The position numbers and the translations under genes are program-made. From Platanthera guangdongensis (Eukaryota; Streptophyta; Magnoliopsida; Asparagales; Orchidaceae), in contig CM077166.1 of assembly GCA_039583875.1 (NCBI GenBank), positions 78,056,564 to 78,120,563 on the forward strand: DNA of 64,000 nt. Reading direction: 5' to 3'. This document shows, one piece after another, positions 10,504 through 21,479 of this stretch. The notes below the pieces were generated by a model that searched no databases, was not told where the DNA came from, and saw nothing but the letters and a program-made list of their open reading frames with translations. Every line of letters begins with the position of its first letter. Positions within the stretch are counted from its first letter, which is position 1.

Positions 10504-12183
10504 TGATGATTATTTTCTCCGTGCTAACGCGAGTTTCCAATCGATGAGGCAAGTATACCTATCGTTCGGAGTATAGAATCAAGTGTCGTATATCGACTCG
10601 GGGCTTGTCGAGTACTTGTACTCACAAGAAAGAGGTATTATCTTATCGGACGGAGAGTTGGTTTTTGTTTAAAACGGAAAAAGAAACGTTACACTAAGAA
10701 AGAGAAGTTCGATTTTGGGGAAGCTAGCACTTGATCTAGAATCCACTTGGACTAAAATAAACCTTCTTGAAAATAAAGTAATGCGAGCTCTTAAATTACT
10801 CACTCGACCGTGGAAGTTCCTAAGTACAAAAGCGTCTTTCTCGAGCTCATGCTTTTGACTAACCTTAGGTTGATCGATTAAGACCTCTCGGCCAGTCGAA
10901 ACCCCTAAGCTTGCTTTAGGAGGTGAACCACTCTATTGGATTTGACTCCAATCCGGAGGATTTATGTCGTCCTCTCTCGAGGAGTGCATGCAACTCCTTT
11001 TATCTTTGAGTGATCTTCTCGTATCTGCAACCTCTCGGTCATTTAGGATATGGATCTTAGATCGAAAAAACATATCCGCGAAATATGAATTCGACAAAAT
11101 ATAAATCAAAGATAAATCGTAAGTGAGCAAGATTAAGAACAAGACATTTGATAAAAAAGGGAAAGTTTATTCTATTCCAAGCTTCATCATGATCAAGTGC
11201 CAAATGAAAATTAGCTACTCATCATCATTAGGGGAATGCAAGTTAAGGTATGGAAAGACATAATGAAAATAAAAAGCAACTTGAATTGAAACTTAGGCAA
11301 AACTAAGCTAAGAAATGAAAAATACAACAATAAAATAACAAACTACAAGACTCCAACTCCCAAAATTTGACCCCTCAGCATCTGAAGTTGTCTGGAAGTT
11401 ATAGGAAAGAATGCTGGTTGGTCACGCCATTGGTCACGCCCGTGACCTAGGGTGTGTCAGGCTCGAAACCGCCGTCTTGAAACCCCAGGAACATTGGGGG
11501 AGAAACAGCCAAAATTTGTTAACTGACGGGTCACGCCCCTAGGTCACGCCCGTGACCTAGGGCGTGTCAAGGCTATTTCTGGAAAATGGCGGGATGCTGA
11601 AAATGCGGGTGTAAATTGCAGTTGATGGAGGCCTCACGCCCCCTGGTCACGCCCGTGACCAAGGGCGTGTCTTGCAAAACCGCCATGTCTTGAAACTGCA
11701 AGCTTTAATTCGGCACGCCGGGATGTCATTGCTAGACGTCACGCCCGTGACCAGTATGTCACGCCCGTGTCAGGGAGTGTAACTTTAATCCAACGCGGAT
11801 TGGAGTCCTGGATCATCATCACCGTGTCACACCTGGAGGACACGACCGTGTTAGCATGGTCACGCCCGCGCCCATTGGGCGTTTATTTTTTAAATGACGT
11901 GGCAGTAAGTTCTGGAACATGCGCCGGGGTCACGCCTGGGTGTCACGCCCGTGACCTGTTGGTCACGCCCGTGTCCTGGGCGTGTACTCTGCAATTTTTT
12001 CGGCTTTGTTCAGCTTTATCTCCTGATTAATCCTGTAAACTCCAAATTGAGATTTGCTGCCCAGTTTGACCTTAACATGAAAAATTAAGAAAATTAGATA
12101 GTAAAATTATAAAATGTATTTATAAACTAATTAATTATTAAATAAAAGTTATATAAAAATATTGATAAAATATAGAGTTATCA
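10504..12183 (-). repeat. Athila #1 5' LTR, full length
   Basis: About 1,680 bp, running on the plus strand from TGATGATTATTTTC next to the primer site to GAGTTATCA. The part from 10856 matches the left LTR. The inverted-repeat array is at 11410-11985. The minus-strand TATA position is degraded here to TATAAC near 11400. Confidence 0.85.
11410..11985 (-). promoter_or_regulatory. Inverted-repeat array in Athila #1 5' LTR
   Basis: Multiple CACG-CC-CGTG words. The clearest, at 11537-11562, has perfect 12-base arms starting CCCTAGGTCACG around a CC centre. Another near 11641-11667 reads CCTGGTCACG on one arm with one mismatch. Arms differ between copies but remain self-complementary. Confidence 0.75.
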
Positions 12184-12475
12184 CAGGGCACGAGAGGAAA
12201 AACATGTGGTGGCAGGGCACCTGATCAAAAACCTGTAGTGGATTCCTACAAGGGTGGTAGAAGAGTGGATGTACCAAAGTTTAGGGGAACCACTATAAAT
12301 TTCTTGTGTCGTCTGGAATGCTCTATTGTTTATTTTCTTTGTGCTGTGATAGTTTTTGTTTTCTTCTCTCTTTATACTTATACTTATCACATATTTTAAT
12401 CCGCTGTAAAAATTAATTAAAATTTTAAAATACTCTATTCACCGCCCTCTAGAGTTAAGAAAATCTATCCCTTAT
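12184..12475 (+). repeat. C1 copia 5' LTR, 3' part only
   Basis: Resembles the end of the solo LTR at 15245-16785: CACCTGATCAA, GTGGATTCCTAC, GGGTGGTAGAAGAGTGG, GGGGAACCACTATA, then CTATTCACC and CCTCTAGAG. It adjoins the primer site at 12476. Its upstream part was lost at the Athila #1 boundary. Confidence 0.7.
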
Positions 12476-12487
12476 TGGTATCAGAGC
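12476..12487 (+). other. C1 primer binding site (tRNA-Met)
   Basis: TGGTATCAGAGC, the initiator-tRNA-Met complement used by plant copia elements. It immediately follows the LTR remnant and precedes a gag zinc-knuckle fragment. Confidence 0.85.
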
Positions 12488-13731
12488 ATATCTGATATCT
12501 CTTTCACTACTCCTTCTAGACCAAGAGCTGCTGTTAACACAGCCACTAGACCTGCTCCAAAAAGAAGGTACAACATCCATGAGTGTTAGTGCTGTGGCAA
12601 GATAGGGCACTTTGTTGTTGATTGCAGGCTCAATCATAGTGTGCATAGAGCTAATGTTAGCTTTCTTGGCAGTAAAGCTGTAGGCCTGAAGAGTTATTTT
12701 CAGTCTAACATGCACCAAGGACCTAATCAAAATTACGGTCCTAAGGTTAACTAATTTGTGCTTTGTAGGTTAGTCCAAGTGCCCATACCCCTATATGTTA
12801 CTTAGAAAGTGGATGTTCCAGGCACATGATTGGAACAAGGAGCATGCTGAAGGATTATGTTCCTATAAAGAATGGACTAAAGATTATCTTTGGTGGGTCA
12901 GAAAAAGGGGTGACTAGAGGTTATGGTAAGATCTCTAATGACATAGTCACTATCACTAGAGTAGCCTATATGGAAGGGTTGCAACACAACATGATAACCA
13001 TTAGCCAACTTTGTGATCTTGGCTATGACATAGTATTCCACAAGGACGAGTGCCAAATTAGAAGGTTAAGTGACCAAGAAGTCATCTTAATAGGCACTAA
13101 GAGTGAAAATATGTACTATTTAGATTTCCTTTGCTCAAGCAAAGACTCATCAGATGAGAAAGCCTCTTCCTGTCTCCATTGGAATAAGAGGCTAGCCCAT
13201 CAAAATTATAGGACCATAGGCAAGCTTTTCAGTAATGAGCTGGTTAGTAATGAGCCTAAGTCTATATGCACTAAGGAGGGTATCTGCTCTGCATGCCAAA
13301 AAGGCAAATAGACTAAGACATCCTTCAAGAGCATTGGCTCCAAAGATTCAGTGATGTGCTTATACCTCTTGCATATGGACCTGTTTGGTCCTATGCCAAT
13401 TCAAAGTCTAGGTAGGAAAGTCTACACCCTTATGGTTGTTGATGATTTTTCCAGATTTTCCTAGGTGTTCTTTCTAAGAAAGAAATCTGAAACTCCTGAC
13501 ATCTTTCAGACATTTATCAAGTAAATTCAGAATGAATTCAACAACACTGTGGTCAAAATCAGAAGTGACCATGAGACTGAGTTTCAGTCTGAGTGCACGA
13601 CAAGGTTCTGTGAAGAGCAAGAGATTCATCAAGAATTTTAATCTCCTAGAACACCCCAACAAAATGAAATTGCTGAGAGGAAAAATAGGACTCTCATAGA
13701 GGCTGGTAGAATCTTATTAAGTGAGTTATCG
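12488..13731 (+). pseudogene. C1 copia, left half: gag knuckle, pre-integrase, integrase
   Basis: Gag is mostly deleted. Only the zinc knuckle remains near 12575-12620, reading C-stop-CCGKIGHFVVDC with the first Trp as TAG. The protease site is degraded near 12810. The pre-integrase and integrase blocks follow: LHWNKRLAHQNYRTIG, CSACQKGK, then HMDLFGPM (first Asp), RSDH (second Asp) and the Glu block near 13660-13680. Stops near 13309, 13463, 13522 and 13640 mostly stand where the intact relative at 27795 has Gln, Arg or another codon one C-to-T step away. The frame halts at 13731 where a Tekay-like LTR begins, and resumes at 49092. Confidence 0.88.
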
Positions 13732-13874
13732 TGTAACAGCCCAAATTCGAGAAACGGGAAAATATTAGGTGATACGGCCTGGGACACGGGCGTGTCCCAG
13801 GGCGTGTCCTGCACGAGGTGAGCAGATTGGCGCGTGGTCAACGAAATTCGTTCGATGAATTTTCGGGAGGTACA
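13732..13874 (+). repeat. Tekay-like LTR copy A, part 1 (LTR start)
   Basis: Starts TGTAACAGCCCAAATTCG, the same start as the inverted copy ending at 46627. It holds a perfect hairpin at 13778-13801: arm CCTGGGACACG, centre GG. It is interrupted after 13874 (GTACA) by the Tat-like element and continues at 21480. Confidence 0.85.
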
Positions 13875-14978
13875 TGTTGAAACCGAAATTCGGTCTCTGT
13901 GGAGTTCGGGGTCCCAAAAGAGGGATGACCTCACACTTACTACACTCGGGAGAACGTCACAGACCGGAGACTTAGGAAACTATGAATAGACCCTCGGCTC
14001 TAGCGCGGAGGTCCCACCACACACTCGGAAGGTCATCAGAACTCTTCCCCTCCCTTACTAAAGGGCTAGGCAGGGCGCCTTGGAGAGCTCTCTCTACTCT
14101 ACCAAGAAGAAGCTAAGGGAGGAGGAAGCCAAAAAAGTCCTTCTCCAAAGGCACCCAAGGGGGTCTATTTATAGTTTTCCAAATCCCATGGGGGTAAAAT
14201 GACCAAAATGCCCTTGGGACAAATAGACTTTGGGCCAATAGAAAACACCCACACCGGGGGACAGAGAGGTAAAAACGCCCCCAGGGGCACAGCGATAAAA
14301 GCACGCCGCCAACCCCCGCCCCAAACACCCGAGGCAATTCCAGGCCGCCGGGCAGGCCGCTTGGGCGAGACCAGGCCGCCGGCCGTCTCGCCGCGAGTAG
14401 GCCGCCCGAGCAAGAACCAGGCCGCCGACCGTCTCGCTCGCGAGCAGGTCTTCCGCGCGAGACCGGCCCCCGGCCGTCTCGCCCGCAAGCAGGCCTCTCA
14501 CGCGAGAACGGCCCCCAGCCGTCTCACCCGCGAGCAGGCTCCTCGCGCGAGACCGGCCCCCGGCCGTCTCGCCCGCGAGCAGTCCGCCCGGGTGAGAACC
14601 AGGCCGCAGCGGTCTCTCCCACGAGCAGGTCACCCGGGCGAGAACCAGGCCGCGGCGGTCTCGCCCGCGAGCAGATCTCCCGGGCGAGAACCAGGCCGCG
14701 ACGGTCTCGCCTGCCTGCAGACTTCCCGCGCGAGACCGGCCCCCGACCGTCACGCTTGCCCCTACCTCTAACTCAACAGGCCGGGGCAGGTGCTAGCCAA
14801 CTTGCCGCACCCGCCCCCCAACAAAGGAGCCATTGGGGGAGGCAAATTTTTCCTCCCACTACTAGTATATTTCCAAGCTAGAGCCAAAATTGGCCACCGA
14901 GACTGCAAAATCTCCAAAAAGCTTAAAAACACGCTTGCCTAGTTTGGGGCCCACTCTTCGCGAATACGAGGTTGTACA
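13875..14978 (-). repeat. Tat-like element 3' LTR
   Basis: 1,104 bp, paired with 20372-21474. A GC-rich array of GAGACCGG / CCGGCCGTCTC inverted repeats lies at about 14390-14760. A minus-strand CTATAAATAG box lies at 14165-14174. Long frames in both strands of the array are repeat artefacts. Confidence 0.9.
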
Positions 14979-15244
14979 CAATCCCGCTCTTTTCGAGGTT
15001 GGCACAAGCTCGGAAAGAAACATCCAACCCAACGTATTCGCGGAGCGGCCTTCTTAGAGCCGAAAAATACTTGCCCCCGCTCAGAGGGGGGGGGGGGGGG
15101 GGTCAACCTGTCAAGCCAGCTAATGGGAGCCTGGGTGATGAGGCCCCCTCCGGGTAAAAAACACTTCACACTCCGGAGGGGTCAACTTGCCATGCCAGCT
15201 ATGGGAGCCTGGGTGGCGAGACCCCCTCCGGGCATAAAATACTT
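14979..15244 (-). repeat. Start of the Tat-like 3' tandem-repeat tract
   Basis: Next to the LTR a purine-rich minus strand (GAAAAGAGCGGGATTG) may be the polypurine tract. Then come two diverged units of the tandem repeat (GGGGTCAACCTG, GCCAGCTAATGGGAGCC, GGGTGATGAGGCC), with an 18-base G run near 15087. The tract is cut by the solo LTR at 15245. Confidence 0.65.
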
Positions 15245-16785
15245 TGTTGGAACACCCGATTACTAATTTGGGTCAGGATCACTATTTCTCTAAGAAACCA
15301 GTTTTTGACCTCCTGTATAGCTCAAAAGGTCAATTAGAATCGAGTCTAAGGGTTAGAAGTCTAGGTTTGAAAGCTGCCCTCAAGACCAAGAATTTTTCAG
15401 TTTGAGACTAAGTCATATCGTCGAGCTCAGCACGACGATTCGTCGAACTCCGGTTCGTCGAACTCCGATTGACGATCGTCTAGCTCAACTTCGACAGATC
15501 GTCGAACTCCATTCGACGATCGCTGAGCTCAACTTCCACAAATCGTCGAACTCCATTCGACGATCTGCGAGCTCAGTTCGACGATCTTGACTCAGTATTG
15601 GATCTCTATCTCTCAGCTCAGTTCGACGATCTTTGAGCTCAGATCGACGATATTTTGTTACTGTATAAGTCCATATCGCTGAGCTCAGTTCGACGATAGC
15701 AGAGCTCAGTTCGACGATTTTCTGATGACTTCAAGGTTTTTCAAGATTCAAATTCAGATCAGTTAAGGAGTTATTCAACAATTAATTCAGAAGATTTTCT
15801 AGCCGTTTTCATTTATTTCTGGACCAAGTTTCAAGGGATTATCAGGGAATGTTTCTTTGGACTTTCCTACAGAAGACATTTTGCAATTAAGGATGCAATT
15901 AATGCAGGCCAACAACTATTCTTGACAGAGGATGTTTTTCTATTCAGTACCAGAGAATAAAAGACAAGAATTTTTTGAATCTCTCTCAGACATCAATAAT
16001 CCTTAGAATACAGACAAGAAGAACAAGAACAATATATTCTCTGTCTCAAAGAATTCTCAAAAGAACACACATCCAAGGAGATCAAACTTTCTGAAATCTT
16101 CTGATCTCTCTTGTCTCAAGTGTTCAAGGCCAACATCTTTCAAGACTTCAGACACCCAACATTTCAGCTGTTGCTGAAATCATCTTTTGCTGGAGATCAA
16201 CTTCTGAAGGCCTATCACCCTACAACAAAGCTTCTTTTCCTGAACATCTCAAGGACTCAGGGGGATCTTTGACACCATCAAATCCACATAGTCTTCTCAG
16301 CTGCTTTGAGAAAGAGAAGACTTCCATCAATCTCTCATCCCCATCTCTGTAAAGGGTTTCTCAAACTCCCTTCAAAAGTTTGAGCTTGGTTTTTGAGCAT
16401 CTTGTCAAAAGCTCATTAGTGGCAAGACACCCGATCAAAAAATCTGATTTGGTTTTTGAGCACCTTATCAAAAGCTCATTGGTGCCCAGGACACCTGATC
16501 AACTCATCCTGCAGTGGATTCCTACCTAGGGTGGTAGAAGAGTGGATGTACCCAAGTTTAGGGGAACCACTATAGTTCCTTGTGTCATCTGGATTGCTTG
16601 TCTTTATCTTTTGTTTCTGGCTGTGATTGTTCTGTGATTATTTTGTGATTAGTTTAGTTCTGTGATTAGATTTAATAACTGCTTCCCTGCTCACTCAGAT
16701 TACAACAATTGTTGTAAAAAGTTTTCAAGCACCATATACTCTATTCACCCCCCTCTAGAGTATATCAGATCTAGCTGCACTTTCA
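15245..16785 (+). mobile_element. Solo Ty1/copia LTR in the Tat-like element
   Basis: 1,541 bp from TGTTGGAACACC to GCACTTTCA, flanked by perfect TACTT duplications (15240-15244 and 16786-16790), with the tandem repeat continuing on both sides. It has no interior, so it arose by LTR-LTR recombination. Its 3' part resembles the C1 LTR remnant (12184-12475). A cluster of GACGAT / ATCGTCGA words lies at about 15410-15720. Confidence 0.92.
15410..15720. promoter_or_regulatory. CGACGATCGTCGA-type inverted-repeat array in solo LTR
   Basis: Repeated TCGTCGAACTCC and GACGATCGTCGAGCTC words, with GAGCTC and GACGATCGTC palindromes, at 20-40 bp spacing. I could not place a convincing TATA box next to it. 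Confidence 0.6.
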
Positions 16786-16790
16786 TACTT

Positions 16791-18060
16791 CACCCTCCGG
16801 AGGGGTCAACCTGCCATGCCAGCTATGAGAGCCTGGGTGGAGAGACCTCCTCTGGGTGAAAACACTTTAGCCTCCCCGAGGGGGTCAACCTGTCAAGCCA
16901 GCTAATGGGAGCCTGGGTGACGAGACGACCTCGGGGTGAAAACACTTATCCTCCCCGAGGGGTCAACCTGTCAAGCCAGCTAATGGGAGCCTGGGTGACG
17001 AGACGGCCTCAGGGTGAAAACACTTAGCCTCCACGAGAGGTACCACCGGCCCTGCCAGCTAGTGAGAGCCTGACAGCAGAATCCCTCTCGAGGTGAGACC
17101 TACCTACCCACCCTCCGAGAGATCAACCTGCCCTGCCAGCTAGTGAGAGCCTGGCTGCGGAATCATCATCGGAGCAAAAGGACTTGGGCTACCACGAGAG
17201 ATCAACCTGCCCTGCCAGTTAGTGAGAGCCTGGCCGCAGAATCATCATCGGAGCAAAGGGACTTGGGCTACCACGAGAGATCAACCTGCCCTGCCAGCTA
17301 GTGAGAGCCTGGCCGCGGAATCATCATCGGAGCAAAGGGACTTGGGCTACCACGAGAGATCAACCTGCCTTGCCAGCTAGTGAGAGCCTAGCTGCGGAAT
17401 CATCATCGGAGCAAAGGGACTTAGGCTACCACGAGAGATCAACCTGCCCTGCCAGCTAGTGGGAGCCTGGCTGCGGAATCATCATCGGAGCAAATGGACT
17501 TGGGCTACCACGAGAGATCAACCTGCCCTGCCAGCTAGTGAGAGCCTGGCCGTGGAATCATCATCGGAGCAAAGGGACTTGGGCTACCACGAGAGATCAA
17601 CCTGCCTTGCCAGCTATTGAGAGCCTGGCCGCGAAATCATCATCAGAGCAAATGGACTTAGGCTACCACGAGAGATCAACCTGCCCTGCCAGCTAGTGAG
17701 AGCCTGGCCGCGGAATCATCATCAGAGCAAAGGGACTTGGGCTACCACGAGAGATCAACCTGCCCTGCCAGCTAGTGAGAGCCTGACCACAGAATCATCA
17801 TCGGAGCAAAGGGACTTGGGCTACCATGAGAGAACAACCTGCCTTGCCAGCTAGTGAGAGCCTGGCCGCAGAATCATCATCAGAGCAAAGGGACTTGGGC
17901 TACCACGAGAGATCAACCTGCCTTGCCAGCTAGTGAGAGCCTGGTCGCGGAATAATTCTCGAGGTGAGACCTCTAGACATCCACGAGAGGTACCACCGAC
18001 CCTGCCCAGCTAGTGAGACCCTGGGCAGTGGGACCGTCTCAGAGCAAAAGGACTAAGCAT
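16791..18060 (-). repeat. Minisatellite of 66-79 bp units in the Tat-like 3' region
   Basis: A tandem array. Early units (16791-17040) are about 66-68 bp. From about 17108 to 17960 there are about eleven copies of a 79 bp unit (GAGAGATCAACCTGCC, GCCAGCTAGTGAGAGCC, GGAATCATCATCGG, GGGACTTGGGCTACC). Recurring anchors at 17181, 17260 and 17339 give the 79-base period directly. It sits where Tat-lineage elements are known to carry variable tandem repeats. Confidence 0.9.
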
Positions 18061-18120
18061 CTCAATCAAACCTTACCAAATCCTACATCCTCAAACAAGG
18101 AAAAATATGAGTTACATGGT

Positions 18121-18143
18121 CCCCTGACTCAGCTGGTCAGGGG
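18121..18143. repeat. Short perfect hairpin
   Basis: CCCCTGAC and GTCAGGGG, 8-base arms around a 7-base loop (TCAGCTG), about 55 bp beyond the end of the protease frame. It could be a structured RNA element near the gag-protease end. No U run follows, so I do not call it a terminator. Confidence 0.4.
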
Positions 18144-18198
18144 TAGTACTTGTTACAAGACAAGAAAAGGGATAAAACTACCGCAAGGCGAGGCACCC

Positions 18199-20128
18199 TC
18201 AGGGGGCCTGGGCATGATGGCCATCTTCCGCTTCCTTCTCCTCGGACACTTCCATCTTGCTCAAGCTCTCCATGACCTTCTCCATCTCCTCTGCCTTGAC
18301 CAACCAAGAGATGGTGTTGACAGCCGTGATGTAGCACTGCCTTGCCATCCTGGAGTCTCCCTTGACTCTGACCTGGATCCCTCCGGAGCTGAACTTGAGG
18401 CATTGGTGGAAGGAAGATGGCACACAATGAAAGGCGCTGATGAGGGGCCTTCCGAAGATGGCATTGTAGCTGCTTGGAGCGTTAACAATGACAAACCGAC
18501 AGTTCCTTGAGACTCCCCCCAATTTTACTTGGAGCCCCACTCCACCCTTGACCTCCTTCCTCTCCCCTGAGAATCCGAACAGGGGTCCGTCCGAGGCCAA
18601 CACCCTCCTTGGCTCCACCTTCATCTCGTCAAACGCCTTCTTGAAAATGACGTTGATAGAGCTTCCGTTGTCAACCAAGATCCGGGAGATGGTGTAGCCT
18701 TCGATGGCCGTCTGGATGACCAGCGCATCGCAGAATGGATCCTCATGATCGGCAGGTCCTTCACCGAGAAGGTGATCTTTTCCTCTAGGTGCGGGGTCTG
18801 GGAGGTTGAGGCGATGCTCCTTCGGTACATGACATTGAGGCTTTCCTTCCGAGTGGCCTCAACCCCCACTCCACCGTGGATCACTCCTATACCACCTTGG
18901 GTTCCCATGTCGACCCGGTCCTCGCATATATCATCACCCCCTTCTCCGGGTAGAACCTCTTCTACACGCACCGGTGGCTGTGGCTGGGCAGGGTCTCTCG
19001 CCCCCCTCACTTCCAAGAACTCGGTGCAGGTGGCCGTGGCGTGCCCCTCCACTTGGTGGAAGTCACAGTCCCGCAATGCTCTTTCTCCCCTCTTTCGGCG
19101 GGCTGGGCGTTCTCTCATGTTACCTCTTCCCCCTCCTATCGCAAAGGCTTGCTGCGGTGGGGGCAAGAGCTGCCTTGGGGCCTGCCTCTAGAAGTTATAC
19201 CTCCCTTGGCCCCCATGAAAGTTCCCCCCTCCTTGGATGAGAGATCTTCCTAGATCTTGGGCAGGTCCTCCCTGCTGCCTCCAGCCTGGTTCCAAACCCT
19301 CCTGTCCTTGGAACCCCTGAGCTCTCTGCTCCTCTATCCTTCTTCCTTCCTGATGTCTCGAGCCTCCTTGCTCCTTCGACTCTGTCTCTGTTAGCTTTGT
19401 CAATTTCTTGACAAATACCGGGTTGGCCGCCTCCATGGCTATCTCCTCAGCCGCCCTTTTCATCAGCTCCTCGAAGGAAAGGGGGGCCTTCAGGGTCAAG
19501 CTCATCTTGAAGAAGCCCTCCTTCAGACCAACAGTGAAGGCCATCTGGAGAGCATACCCTGGCATCTCCTGGACCTCCAGTATCTCCTCTTAGAACCTGT
19601 CAACGTAACAGGCCAGCAACTCCTCGGCCCCCTGCCTTATCAGGAAGATGGACTCAGGACTCCTCTTCCTCTTCTTGGAGGTGGAGAAGTGGAGCTGGAA
19701 GCTCCGGCTCAAGTCCTCGAACCCATAGATCGACCTTGGATGGAGTTGATGAAACCAGTCCCTCGCCTTCTCCTTCAACGTGATCGCAAAGAGGCGATAC
19801 TTGAAGGCATCTGTAATCGGCCTGATGGAGACCACATCCTCAAACCATTGCAAGTGCTGGACGGGATCATCCTTCCCGGTATAGTACGCCATGTATGGCT
19901 CTCTAACCCCTCGGGAACGGGAGTTGAGATGATCAGCTCACTGAAGGGTGACCCCCTAAGGGGTGGTCTCGCCACTTCTACACGCACGACCTGCTCGCCT
20001 GGGAGGTTGACACTCGCCGGGCTGGAGAACAACTCCCGGTCGGTGAGGTCTCGCTCGACCCCTTTTCCCATCCTCTCCTTCCCTGGCCTTCTTCCTGGTG
20101 CACTTCCTTCTCCCCCTGCTGGGGTCAT
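18199..20128 (-). pseudogene. Tat-like gag-protease, frameshifted
   Basis: Gag builds the particle and protease would process it. Right to left: an N-terminal part to about 19905, where a frame change precedes MAYYTGKDDPVQHLQWFE; KARDWFHQLHPRSI; a Lys/Arg-rich segment; a stop at 19590 then EEILEVQEMPGYALQ; a Gln/Gly-rich linker; a stop at 19188; and the zinc-binding-like block CDFHQVEGHATATC (about 19060-19020), with one Cys fewer than a standard knuckle. After a frame change near 18740 the protease follows with VDNGSSINVIF (catalytic Asp, about 18670) and the FGRPLISAF block. It ends at 18199 with no RT. The frame order matches gypsy elements of the Tat clade. Confidence 0.85.
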
Positions 20129-20371
20129 CTCGTCGAGAGGGGGGGGGGGGGAGCTAGCTCCTGGGGGGTTGGGGTGTAGCTACCACCCTAAGGAGCAATG
20201 CTTCGTAGCATCTCCATGATGCCTTAGATGGAGGCCATGAACTCTTGCCTCCCAACAAAGGGTCCTGGGCTGGGGAGCTCGCCGATATCATCATTACCTC
20301 CTTGACCTCCCTTCATGACACTCTCTCGAGATATTCTGTGCTGGTCACTCTGCACGCTCACCGCACCAAAG
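20129..20371 (-). other. Tat-like 5' leader
   Basis: Between gag and the 5' LTR. On the minus strand the LTR is followed by CTTTGGTGCGGTGAGCGTGC, which may hold the primer site, but I cannot match it to a tRNA. A C/G run lies at 20141-20150. Confidence 0.45.
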
Positions 20372-21474
20372 TGTTGAAACCGAAATTCGGTCTCTGTGGA
20401 GTTCGGGGTCCCAAAAGAGGGGTGACCTCACACCTACTGCACTCGGGAGAACGTCACGGACCGGAGACTTAGGAAACTATGAACAGACCCTCAGCTCTAG
20501 CGTGGAGGTCCCACCACACACCCGGAAGGTCACTAGAACTCTTCCCCTCCCTTACCAAAGGGCTAGGTAGGGCGCCTTGGAGAGCTCTCTCTACTATACT
20601 AAGAAGACGCTAAGGGAGGAGGAAGCCAGAAAAGTCCTTCTCCAAAGGCACCCAAGGGGGTCTATTTATAGTTTTCCAAATCCCATGGGGGTAAAATGAC
20701 CAAAATGCCCTTGGGACAAATAGACTTTGGGCCAATAGGAAACACCCACACCGGGGGGCAGAGAGGTAAAAACGCCCCCAGGGGCACAGTGGTAAAAGCA
20801 CGCCGCCAACCCCCCGCCCAAAACACCTGAGGCGATTCCAGGCCGCCGGGCAGTACGCTTGGGCGAGACCAGGCCGCCGGCCGTCTCGCCGCGAGCATGC
20901 CACCCGGGCGAGAACCAGGCAGCGGAGGTCTCGCACGCGAGCAGGCCTCCCGTGCGAGACCGGCCCCCGGCCATCTCACCCGCGAGCAGGCCTCTAGCGC
21001 GAGACCGGCCCCCGGCCGTCTCGCCCGCGAGCAGGCTCCTCGAGCGAGACCGGCCCCCGACCGTCTTGCCCGTGAGCAGGCCGCCCGGGCGAGAACCAGG
21101 CCGCAGCAGTCTCTCCTACGAGCAGGCCGCCCGGGTGAGAACCTGGCCGCGACAGTCTCGCCCATGAGCAGATTGCCCGGGCGAGAACCAGGCCGCGACG
21201 GTCTCGCCCGCATGCAGACTTCCCGCACGAGACCGGCCCCCGACCGTCACGCTCGCCCCTACCTCAAACTCAATAGGCCGGGGCGGGTGCTAGCCAACTT
21301 GCCGCACCCGCCCCCAACAAAGGAGCCATTGGGGGAGGCCAATTTTTCCTCCCCCTACTCGTATATTTTCAAGCTAGAGCCAAAATTGGCCACCGAGAGT
21401 GCAAAATCTCCAAAAAGCTTAAAAATGTGCTTGCCTTGTTTGGGGCCCACTCTAAGCGAATACGAGGTTGTACA
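20372..21474 (-). repeat. Tat-like element 5' LTR
   Basis: 1,103 bp, nearly the same as 13875-14978, with the same GC-rich inverted-repeat array (about 20870-21245) and minus-strand CTATAAATAG (20662-20671). Differences between the two LTRs are scattered substitutions and small indels, so the insertion is not very recent. Confidence 0.9.
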
Positions 21475-21479
21475 GTAGA

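Larger units (their letters stand above)
1473..12183 (-). mobile_element. Athila-type Ty3/gypsy retrotransposon #1, degenerate, minus strand
   Basis: A 10.7 kb element read right to left: 5' LTR (10504-12183), tRNA-Asp-type primer site, gag, an internally deleted pol, a 3' ORF in the env-like position, noncoding DNA, then a truncated 3' LTR (1473-2812). Athila lineage is inferred from the gag block FYNGLNQQMRQHIDAA, the RNase H block [29 protein letters not shown], the TGGCGCCGTTG primer site and the 3' ORF. The left LTR lacks about 350 bp present at the start of the right LTR (10504-10855), and the flanks (ATGGG left, CAGGG right) are not a duplication. The left end was therefore lost in a deletion that also joined it to an unrelated copia fragment. 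On the right it abuts the 3' part of the C1 LTR, so it probably inserted there. Confidence 0.9.
13875..21474 (-). mobile_element. Tat-like Ty3/gypsy element with gag and protease only
   Basis: A 7.6 kb element, minus strand, with 1.1 kb LTRs (13875-14978 and 20372-21474) running TGTACAAC...CAACA on its own strand. It is flanked by GTACA (13870-13874) and GTAGA (21475-21479), a duplication with one mismatch. The inverted copy of the host LTR near 46490 shows the uninterrupted site (GTACACGCCCGTGAC on its strand), which confirms the insertion. Gag and protease occupy 18199-20128. No RT, RNase H or integrase exists anywhere in it. The 3' interior is instead filled by a tandem repeat. Such an element would depend on enzymes of relatives. 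Confidence 0.88.

Noticed and set aside
1468..12188. ATGGG / CAGGG as target-site duplication of Athila #1
   Set aside because: Only three of five bases agree, and the left LTR is truncated, so no duplication is expected there.
14169..14771. Long open frames on both strands rich in Arg/Pro/Gly, repeated at 20662-21478
   Set aside because: They lie in the GC-rich inverted-repeat array of the Tat-like LTRs; several frames are open at once and no domain is visible.
16791..18060. Possible CRISPR-like array
   Set aside because: Units of 79 bp follow each other without spacers, and the DNA is a plant retrotransposon.
18013..18510. 165-codon plus-strand frame
   Set aside because: It is antisense to the Tat-like protease, has no recognisable domain, and the minus-strand frame carries the known motifs.
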